Source of the DNA: Endomychus coccineus
Lineage: Eukaryota > Arthropoda > Insecta > Coleoptera > Endomychidae
Direction of reading: 5' to 3'
Length of the DNA stretch: 64,000 nt
Assembly (NCBI GenBank): GCA_958510875.1
Contig: OY294068.1
Span: forward strand, 81,773,978 to 81,837,977
The translations under genes were made by a program, and so were the position numbers. Under the pieces are notes generated by a model. It saw only the letters and a program-made list of their open reading frames with translations. It did no database searches and was not told the origin of the DNA. Shown here piece by piece: positions 45,395 through 58,384 of the stretch. Every line of letters starts with the position of its first letter. The stretch's first letter is position 1.

Positions 45395-47165
45395 TAATGT
45401 ACAACCTGAAGAACCAAGACTATTTCAATAATGTTTTATTTAAATTTGTGACTTTTTAATTACATATAAAATGACATTCCGATCACCAGTTATACTTTCC
45501 AAATAGTTTGCACATGACAAAGTTGAAACTTCACAGACTCTCTAATGTAACAAGGTTATTTCATGAGCTTTAAAGAGAATTCATTTAAAATTTGCTAAAT
45601 TTTAATAAACCGTTGGAACACAAATAGGCTAAACGTAATAGCATACTTAGCTTCGTCATTTTTGTTATAGATAAAGCTAGAAGTAAAAATGTTATTTATT
45701 AAAAAGAATCGACAAAGATACGCGTTTATTCCTAACGACTCAATAAGATATCATTAAAATGTCACTGGACAAAGACCTGGAAGGTTGAAGAAAACGAATG
45801 GAGTTTCTGGATGTTTCACAAGTATTGTTTATTTATGGCTGTCGAATGAAAGGACAAGCGGACAACCTTGCTCTGGCCCTGAAACAAAAGGTTTTCCTGA
45901 TTTCCTCTACGTATACAGATGGTTAGATTGTTAATCACTTCAGGGCGTTCAGTTTCATTCAATTTGTAATTAGAATAGTTATTTGAATTATTTAATCGTA
46001 GTTAGAGTAACAAGGAATTATGAATATCATGTACGCGAGTTTCCTCCACCAGACAGACACAATAGCAGAAAATAGATTCATTAAATTCTTCAACACTGCG
46101 TTGAGTGAAAACAACGACAGTATAAAAGGTCACTCCCAAACTATACTTTGCTAATCGTTTCCAATGCAAGCGAATCCAATTCTTTGTTTTGTTTTCACTG
46201 TAATAGGCATGAAAGTTGACCGCCTTTGACAGCATGGAATTCTCCATTGAACCAATTTCAAGGGACAGTCGTGGCATAGGCCTGAGTTGATCATATGACA
46301 GAATGGTTATCTGGTAATGTGTTGGCTTGAACATAGCCTACTACAGAGTTAGGCCATGATGTGGAATTTGTCACGTGACTAGCTCGATTCTATCATTCGA
46401 AGCTCGTTGTATACACATTTTTCGGCTTCGAATAACATTTCAAATTGCATCAATAAATAATTTTCCACTTTTCAATTACCTATGATATTTGAAATCACCA
46501 ATTATTCTCTTCAGATAAGTAGTTGAGAATTTGGCAATGTCTGGAGATACTTTGCCAAATTCTCTTCCATACAATGTTAATACGTACCAGAAAACTGAAT
46601 TGATTGCTTTCATATGACTGATAATAGAATCAAATACAGACCACATTGATCAAAGTTCGTCTTTTCCTAGAAGCTATACAAATTCAGATGAGTGTATAAT
46701 TTTATTGTCTGCAAAAATTTATGTCGCGACTAAAACCTGAAACAATCTTTTGAACATTTACATTGGAAAGAATTGAAAAAGGTTCCTAGGAGACATGAGT
46801 ACAGTTTCATCACACTCTGTTATATAGACATTTCACAGTCGAGAAAATGTTTACAGACAAATGAGTGAATTTTTATTAAGAACGAAATAAAGAATTGTAA
46901 TTACATATTGTTTCAAGCTCTCGACTCGTGGAAAGCAAATACAGAATAATGAAGCAGAGGTGAAGGTCTCGCAAATTCAAGAAGAAAACGGCAATGAGCT
47001 GAAATGATTGCAAATCTAGATAATTTTGAACAGAGTGTAATTCGGAATGTCAATTTTGCTAGGTACAGATCATAACTTAAAACACACTATAAGAGAAACG
47101 TTTGGGACGTGATATATGTATAGCAGAATTTATTTCCCTCAAAAATAAAAGATGTGGACTCCCTG
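45395..47165. other. AT-rich stretch; unassigned ORF and a dispersed repeat
   Basis: A 110-codon minus-strand frame (46002-46334) has no recognised domain. The second copy of the 115-bp dispersed repeat lies at 46342-46460. Confidence 0.35.
46342..46460. repeat. Dispersed repeat, copy 2
   Basis: Pairs with 44524-44642: GAGTTAGGCCATGATGTGG, AATTTGTCACGTGACTAGC, GCTCGTTGTAT and TCGAATAACATTTCAAATT. Confidence 0.6.
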
Positions 47166-47605
47166 AATTGGTTTGAATTTCATGATTTAGTGAATTTAGA
47201 GAAACTCTTCACCATCGTTATGGATAATGCTAGTCATCACAGTAGTGTAATCAATGAAGTGCCAACATTCGCTTCCAAGAAATGTGATATACAAGAATGA
47301 TTAAGTAGGAAAAAAAACATTCATGATGACACATTGATGAGTTCTTGGACTAGGTAAAAATGAATAAGCTACAACTAGTATGGGTAGCTGATATGTTAAC
47401 TGAAAGATTTGGTCATCAAGTGCTTATCGTCTACTCCTTTATCATTTAATTTCTAACTTTGTTGAATATATGTGGGATATAACTGAAAGCTACTACAGGG
47501 ATCCCGGTACAGAGTTCTCCGGAAAAATCAGTGACTATGTGGAAAGAGCCTATAAGAAAAACAATATCAGAAATATGGACAAACACTATTGGACATTCTG
47601 ATAAA
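47165..47605 (+). pseudogene. Tc1-like DDE endonuclease transposase fragment
   Basis: One frame gives FTIVMDNASHHSSVINEVPT and FASKKCDIQE followed by a stop, then NIHDDTLM. This is the V-M-D-N-A-S-Y-H-S block carrying the second catalytic Asp of an arthropod DDE transposase family. In another frame YHLISNFVEYMWDITESYYR corresponds to Y-H-C-x-x-N-P-I-E-x-I-W with the third acidic residue Glu kept. It continues to SDYVERAYKKNNIRNMDKHY. There are several frame changes and stops. The N-terminal half is not recognisable, although WFEFHDL just before may be W-F-E-x-x-L. Confidence 0.65.
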
Positions 47606-48039
47606 GGGAATAATTCGATGTTATGTGAACTATTGAAAGGAACTGTAGTGTTGTTTGTAACAGTAAAGTGCTATTTATTGTTTTGATGAGGTTGTTGTGC
47701 CATAACTTCAAGCAACAAATTCAATACAACAGTGAATTTGATACTCACAACATCAAATTTGATACGCATATCAATAATGTCGAGTTGAAGCTATACGTTT
47801 CCTCTTCTGAAGGTTAATACATATCTGTAGTTAGAACTTTTAGTTAGCGGAACTTGAATATATGTTGAAATATTATATTCAACCTACAATAATAGTGTTA
47901 CTAAGACCATCGCGATGGGAAATCGTGATTGATTTGACAATTTTGATAATGGAGCATTTTTTGTTTGTTCACATTTTTTCAAGACACGATAGGGGAACGT
48001 CGTATGAGATAGCGGGAGAAAATTGAGAGAGGAGACAGT

Positions 48040-48263
48040 CATTGGGATTTTTTCAGAACTTCGGATTGTGTAGGCCAGGAATGACCTCACTAGGTGAAGA
48101 ATTCCACAAATTAGCTCTCCCCCGTTAAAAGTCTGGTAGGGAGGTCTGTAGCTTCACAATGAAGAGGTGACCAGCTTCAATTTGCTTACTGCTTCGAATC
48201 TATCATGCTGGAGTAACAGACGAGATTTCTAATGAGCACGGACCACGGAAACATCTATTGCAA

Positions 48264-48350
<87 letters not shown>

Positions 48351-48740
48351 GAGAGAGAGGAGAGAGACAGAGAGAGATAGAGGGAGTAAAAGGAACAGAG
48401 AGAAAGAGAGATCGCTCACCTTTATAAGATGCTCAGAGATGTCAAATAATTCGTGAGTGTGATTTCACAAATCAAACGAATATCTCTCTTCCCAATCGAA
48501 CCTCAGAGCTTCAGCGTATGATTGGGAGGCCATATATATAAGCAGTACTCCAGGACAGGTCAAATCTGAGCTTTGTAGATTATGAAGAGCTGCTGGAATG
48601 TGAATTAGCTTTTGACATGGAGTAGAAAATCAAGTTTCTGTAAAGCGGTCTTCGCTATGGATCTCACAGTCCCCTTTGAGAATGCTCTTGGTGATGATAA
48701 TGTGCACAAACGTGAAAGACTTCATAGCAATAGTTACATA
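48040..48740 (-). mobile_element. Non-LTR retrotransposon fragment with internal microsatellite (recurrent family)
   Basis: Colinear with 37975-38400: TGAAGAATTCCACAAATTAG, CAATGAAGAGGTGACCAG, AGACGAGATTTCT, then the (GA)n tract, then TTATAAGATGCTCAGAGATG, AAACGAATATCTCTCTTC and GAGCTTCAGCGTATG. The minus strand corresponds to the C-terminal part of the LINE ORF2. The frame is destroyed. Confidence 0.65.
48267..48395. repeat. (GA)n microsatellite
   Basis: About 130 bp of GA with a few GATA and GGA interruptions, located where related copies have only GAGATGGAGAGATCG. Confidence 0.9.
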
Positions 48741-48744
48741 CTTT

Positions 48745-49285
48745 AATATCAAAATATCAGAAATAATATGGATCAATAATATTGACTCGAAGAGCTGAGA
48801 GTTAATTTTCCATATCTTCGTCTAAATCTCCCAGGTGTGTGATACGTTTTATTTTGATAATCGATCAAATAAGCTTTAGAAAACATTAAAGCATTTTGTA
48901 ATGGGTATGAGTCTTCTGACATTAATTTTTCCAGTCATTTAACTACCATGCTGTTATTCGGTTCTGTTTTCCTTCAACAGACTAATTCTTCAGTGCCATT
49001 GCAAACTTTCTTGTTCTACTGCTGAACTCTATGATAACAGTGGAACAGCTGACTAGAGATTAATATTAGTTTGCAGCGTTTCTGATCGATCTAGCCTAGA
49101 GAGACCTTATCACCGTTTATTGAATCAACTGATTAGTTGTATTAAAAAAATTTGAAATCTGATCACCTTGTCAACACTGTATCACCTTCAGCCAGGACGG
49201 AGTATCTTCATTGAAGCAAACATGCTTTAGCGATAGAATACAATCGGCGGAGCTCCTAATTTGCCTAGATCGTAGATGACTGGCA
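48745..49285. other. AT-rich stretch without recognised genes
   Basis: Nothing recognised. Confidence 0.35.
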
Positions 49286-50151
49286 GACGACAAAAATTAC
49301 TAATCAAACGAAAAGACACGAACATACCCTCGGATAACTGTGAATTGAACACGGGGATACCACAGGGGGTAGTTTTAGATCCACTTCTTCGTCATTTTTA
49401 TCAATGACGTACAGAAAATCTTCGAGAATTTTAGGTGTTTGATTATCAACTACACAGATGATACCAACATACTGTTTCAAATTTCTGACATTGACAAGAT
49501 CGCGGAACATTTATTAGAGCATTTAGACAAAATCACAACATGTCTAACCAAAAATTGTCTAATACTAAACTCAGAAAAAACTGCCTGTGTACTTTTAGGG
49601 ATTGTTAACTCAACCCTTGAACCTACAACGCCTATAACTTATATCAACATAAATATACGTTTTAATACGGTGAGTAAACTCTTGGGAATTCATTTGGATG
49701 GAAAACTGTACTTTTCGATACTATTAAGACTGCATACTATGGAAATGTGTACTATTGAATATGGCATTTTTGTAGCTCTGAGATCCTGAGAGTATTTGTA
49801 TACTCCATACGAAATATTTAGATCCATGTATTTAAGACAAATGCATGTCTTACTGTATATGGTATTTTAATCTTCGAAAGTGTGCTTTTTCTATGTAAAC
49901 ATGTAGACAAGTTTCAAACTAATCTGCCAGATCATGCGTATCCAGCCAGAGATAATTATTGCTACCCAATCCAGAGATTAAATGTTACAGAGAAAGGTGT
50001 TTCTTATTCTCCCATGAAATTTCACAATACTCTGCCTTTATCTATAAGATCTATCGAACATTTCAAAACATTTAAAACTCAGCTATTTGGTTATATTTGT
50101 CAAATTGAACCATATTCGATTGATGAATTTCTAATGAATGTAGCATGTTAA
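49285..50151 (+). pseudogene. Non-LTR retrotransposon ORF2, RT motif B to C-terminus
   Basis: It opens with NTGIPQGVVLDPLL (motif B), then VFDYQ, and in the next frame MIINYTDDTNILFQISDIDK (Y-A-D-D with Ala changed to Thr). NCLILNSEKTACVLLGI, SKLLGIHLDGKLYF and the C-terminal block MEMCTIEYGIFVALRS follow. A final frame from 49882 reads LFLCKHVDKFQTNLPDHAYP, ARDNYCYP and KGVSYSPMKFHNTLPLSIRS, then a stop after VAC. This is the typical end of a Jockey-type LINE. At least three frameshifts are required. It is a different family from the copy at 37975-39000. Confidence 0.75.
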
Positions 50152-50270
50152 TAAAAATATGTTGTCTCCAATTATATTATCATTATCAGTAAGAAGTGCT
50201 CTGTACTTCCCTAAATTTAACTTTGACTCTCTAAATTAATTACCTATATAGTGCAGTAAATTAAGGTATT

Positions 50271-51536
50271 AATATTTAAATTTTTTAGCTATTAGCCGAT
50301 TTTGATCTGTGAGGGCTCATTTTCTTCGTAATGATGTCTAGGACAAAGTGCGGGGGTTTATTTTTCTGACTAATTGTTTATATTGTTAATAAACAATAAT
50401 TAGTGTCAAACAAATGCGTGTCTCAGAGCATTATAAGAAAAAATTAAAAAGTACAGGTTTTAAGCAAGTAATTGAATATTTTCAAGTGTTAAAGTAATAA
50501 ACAACGGTTCACAAAGCTTACTCAAAGTTCATAAGCAATTTGTTAAAGAATCATTTGTTAATAAACAATTTGTCAATCTGGTCTGGTTATGCGATTTTGG
50601 ACTCGATTTCGGATATTTTTAACTCGATGAACACGAATTCGGTAATATAATTGCAATGAATTTTTTATTTCATTTGTTGATAAACAATTTGTTAATTAAC
50701 AAATAAGCGAAAAAATGGAATTAGGTCTGGTTATGCGATTTTGGACTCGATTTCGGATATTTTCAACTCGATGAACACGAATACAAATACCATTTCTTTA
50801 TCAACACAGGGGGCCCAAATACCATTTCTTAATTAACACATAGAATAAACAATTTATTGCAATTATTAAATCACCAAATTCGTGTTCATCAAGTTGAAAA
50901 TGTCCGAAATCGATTCCAATATCGCATAACCAGACCTAATTTAATTTTTTTTTCGTTTATTTGTTAATTAAAAAATTGTTTATTAACAAATGAAATAAAC
51001 AATTTATCGCAATTATATTACCGAATTCGTGTGCATCGAGTTAAAAACATCCGAAATCGAATCCAAAATCGCATAACCAGACCTAATTTAATTTTTTCGT
51101 TTATTTGTTAATTAACAAATTGTTTATTAACAAATGAAATGAACAATTTATTGCAATTATATCAACAAATTCGTGTTCATCGGGTTGAAAATATCCGAAA
51201 TCGAGTCCAAAATCGCATAACCAGACCAGATTTATAAATTGTTTATTAACGAATGATTCATTAACAAATTGTTTATGAACATTGAGTAAGCTTTGTGAAC
51301 CTTTGTTTATTACTTTAACACTTGAAAATATTCAATTACTTGCCTAAAACCTGTACTTTTTAATTTTTTCTTATAATGCTCTGAGACACATATTTGTTTA
51401 ACACTAATTATTGTTTATTAACAATATAAACAATTAGTCAGAAAAATAAACCTCCGCACTTTGTTTTAGATATCATTACGAAGAAAATGAGCCCTCACAG
51501 ATCAAAATCGGCTCATAACAAAAAAATTTAAATATT
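50271..51536. mobile_element. Foldback element with repeated internal units, 1.27 kb
   Basis: The outer arms 50271-50560 and about 51235-51536 are inverted copies: AATATTTAAATTTTTT, GCCGATTTTGATCTGTGAGG, ACAAAGTGCGG, CAGAAAAATAAAC, TTATTGTTTATTAAC and TCTGAGACAC (each read in the appropriate strand). The centre (50580-51230) holds two forward and three reverse copies of a unit with TCTGGTTATGCGATTTTGGA, CTCGATTTCGGATATTTT and CGATGAACACGAATTC, separated by TTGTTAATTAACAAAT-type runs. No coding sequence. The outer block recalls the foldbacks at 9374 and 40977. Confidence 0.78.
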
Positions 51537-51539
51537 CCA

Positions 51540-51960
51540 GTCGATTCTGGACTTCATTTACTGGACTAATATCTCAATGTAATAGACTTGGCAAATGAAG
51601 AATTTGAATATGAATATGAATGTACAAATAAGTAAGTCTATGAGATTGTATGAAAAAAGATGTGATCAATTCATCATATGACTTTCCTCAGTTTTGTTTT
51701 CAAAATAACTTTCGGACATCCCTGTAGGTCAAATTTAAATGATTGTAGCAACAGGAAATGATCTGGAAGACGTTAAATTAAACAAGATATTACTTTAAAA
51801 TTTCATCGAAATGGTCTACATAATGTATTTCATAACTCTCAAAATGTAACAAACAATGAAATAGATCATGACGTCAAATCGTTGACAATACAGTTTATAG
51901 TTTAGTTTAAAGTGATCTGCAAATCCATACGACCAATAGGAATGGCACAATCTTCTCCAA
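51540..51960. other. AT-rich stretch without recognised genes
   Basis: Nothing recognised. Confidence 0.35.
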
Positions 51961-52060
51961 AGTGCTTTACGCACATATGCAAATAATCACTCATATACAC
52001 AGACACAAAACACATACATACACACACAAACAAACACGCGTGCGCGCTCAAACACACACA

Positions 52061-55820
<3,760 letters not shown>

Positions 55821-56186
55821 GTAAATTATCCGGCTAGAACGCGAATTATACAATATGATCGGTTATATCCAATAACACATGGTTCTTTCGCGAAATAGCC
55901 GGACAAGCTTGCGTAGGTACTGAAATGTAATTTTATTACAGAAGCATATTTTTTAATATTATTCCATTACCTCCATCTCTCAATATACAAAAATAAAATT
56001 AAAATCATCAAATAATAATCAGAGTTGTATTTACAAAACAACACATTTACAATTTTTTTTAACGTAAAATAACAAATCTTCGCCAGATAAAACAAGAAAA
56101 TAATAATTATAAAAAAAATCAAATAATTAAATTTTAGATGAAAATACGAGTAGGTACATGACCAGGTACCTACTTATGGATCAAAA

Positions 56187-56875
56187 CAGAGGCGAACCTA
56201 CTTTTACTATATATCTCTTATTGGAACAGGATATAGGCTTGACTGGAACTTACATAACAGATTATTTGACACACATTTACATTTTTGTGTGAAACATTGC
56301 TTACTTCTCTAATAATGGAATTAACTTCCTTTTGCAGACATCAAATTGATTTCTACAATTTTTTTCAAAGATAGTACCATTTTCGTTACCTAATTCATAA
56401 TATCCATTGTCATTATCAGCTTGTACAACCGTCATCAACGCATTATTAAAATCACACCGGCCTCTATCTAAATATGGAATAGGTACTCTGACAGTATCCC
56501 CTACGTAACAAGATGCAAATTTCTCATTTAATGTAAACATTTTCGCAGAGGCGAACCTACTTTTACTATATATCTCTTATTGGAACAGGATATAGGCTTG
56601 ACTGGAACTTACATAACAGATTATTTGACACACATTTACATTTTTGTGTGAAACATTGCTTACTTCTCTAATAATGGAATTAACTTCCTTTTGCAGACAT
56701 CAAATTGATTTCTAGAATTTTTTTCAAAGATAGTACCATTTTCGTTACCTAATTCATAATATCCATTGTCATTATCAAAATTACACCGGCCTCTATCTAA
56801 ATATGGAATAGGTACTCTGACAGTATCCCCTACGTAACAAGATGCAAATTTCTCATTTAATGTAAACATTTTCTA
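56187..56875. repeat. 359-bp tandem duplication of the element's 3' coding segment
   Basis: Copy 1 is 56187-56545 and copy 2 is 56546-56875. They start at CAGAGGCGAACCTAC, are nearly identical (one difference is CTACAATT against CTAGAATT), and copy 2 lacks 30 bp (the stretch around CATCAACGCATTATTA). Confidence 0.85.
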
Positions 56876-58085
56876 GCTTGTGCTCTATTTTGAAAAATAC
56901 TGAACTGCTTTACACATATACACAATTTCAGAATCTGACAAAGACAGGCAAGATTTGACACATCGTTTGGGTCATTTCCTTCTCCTCCTACTTCATTATG
57001 TTCTTCAATACTACCATTGATATCCTGCACGTACTTGTCTTCGTGAACTTCGATTACTAGAAAGAAAGTATTTTGGTCACTTTCAACTGTTTCTGTCCAA
57101 TTTGGTACTTCAATTATTTCTAAGTGTATATTTTTATTTGCTACTTCATCATCTGTCTCAATCCTTTCAGTAATATTGTTTTCTTCGTTTTCCTCCTGTA
57201 TCATTTCAACTTCATTATTCATCATTTATTAGGCAACTTTTGAATCTGTATTTTTATTTATTGATGTTTGTATCTTTTACTATATCCAACCGCTCTTTTT
57301 CAGTATTAATTCCTTCAGTAACCTCTTTAGGCAGTTTGGAATCTAATAACCCAATCTTTAAATCTATACCAAACATTGCTCTATATGGTGAACGCTTTAT
57401 CCCATCATGGTATGCACGATTTTTCATCACCAGAACTAATTTAAAACCATTCGACCAGTTATTTGTATTATTATTTTTAACCATGTCGCAACAATTTTTT
57501 TTACATCTTGATTACATCTTTCTACACTTCCTTATGATTGGCTATGGCGGGGTTTTCCGGTAACTAGTTTGAGTACAGGCCACATACTTTTTAACTGCTC
57601 TACTACACAAATACAGAATTCACGTTCATTCTGAAAATGAAGGATCATTGGTGCACCTAATATACAAAACATATTGAATATTATCGTGGCCAATTCATCA
57701 GCTGTTTTTGATTTTAGTGGTCTCAATTGTACAAATTTAGTCAAATGGTTCTGATAGACTAATATAAATGTATACGGCCCATCATAATGGGTCTTACAAT
57801 CAATCCCTTTTTCATAGATTTTTGTTTCATCAGGCATGATGTGCATAAGCTAAGATAAATGGATACATTCCTTCGGGTAATATTATTGTATTTGTTAGTT
57901 ATTTCCAGAACCATTCTATTGTGACCACCTGTAGCTGAATAAGTGTCATGCATAATATCAAAAACATCCGTATTTGCCACATAATATTTAAAGTCTTGTA
58001 ATTTCGGGGTAATTAATTTTTCAACGCCGCCTATGGAGCATACATCCTAACGTTTTATACGCTGATATTATTGAGAAGTTTTGGA
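56301..58085 (-). pseudogene. KRBA2-like (Ginger-type) integrase, inactivated
   Basis: From 58085 down the order is YQRIKR, IGGVEKLITPK, KYYVANTDVFDIMHDTYSAT with GGHNRM, and SLCTSCLMKQ, which is the integrase H2C2 zinc-binding domain. Then comes KKGLIVRPI. After a shift come DGPYTFILVYQNHLTKFVQL, RPLKSKTADELATIIFNMFC, LGAPMILHFQNEREF and GKPRHSQS, a stop in place of Gln, GSVERCNQDVKK with the catalytic Glu, MKNRAYHDGIKRSPYRAMFG and LPKEVTEGIN. An acidic stretch and the C-terminal YVGDTVRVPIPYLDRGR domain (twice) follow. About 24 residues carrying the first catalytic Asp are deleted, and the second Asp (S-D-N-G) is Gln. The domain order fits the KRAB-A-domain-containing-protein-2-like proteins of arthropods. 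Confidence 0.75.
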
Positions 58086-58384
58086 GGTTGTACTTTTTAC
58101 CTATTTAACACTTTCCTTATATTGATCACTGCTCAAATAACAGGTATTGGCATTTTTGTGACTGCGATTTTCAAAAATTCTTCATTAAGACGCGTTCTAA
58201 AGTTGTTCACACTTTCATAATCACCAGCCGTGTTAACAGATGATGCAACACTGAAACAATAGAGTCTTATACAGTTGCTCTTGGATAATTCGCGTTTCAA
58301 CGCTGGATAATACGCGAAACTAAGACACATTCGGGTCTCATCCTCGGCATATGGTTAATTCGCGTTTTAGCCGGCTAATTCGTG

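Larger units (their letters stand above)
55824..58380 (-). mobile_element. Probable boundaries of a KRBA2-like/Ginger-type element
   Basis: An inverted repeat of about 25 bp brackets the integrase pseudogene. TAATTCGCGTTYTAGCCGG is found at 58356-58374 on the plus strand and at 55831-55849 on the minus strand. Further copies of the motif occur at 58283-58320 (GATAATTCGCGTTTCAACGC) and as CCGGTTA at 55585 and 55780. This looks like clustered subterminal repeats. The true ends and the target duplication were not determined. Confidence 0.4.

Noticed and set aside
46002..46334. 110-codon minus-strand frame
   Set aside because: No domain recognised, no splice or promoter support, and neighbours are repeats; kept only as an unassigned frame.
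50580..51230. Regularly spaced repeats resembling a CRISPR array
   Set aside because: The copies occur in both orientations inside a foldback element, spacers are themselves repeats, and the DNA is eukaryotic.
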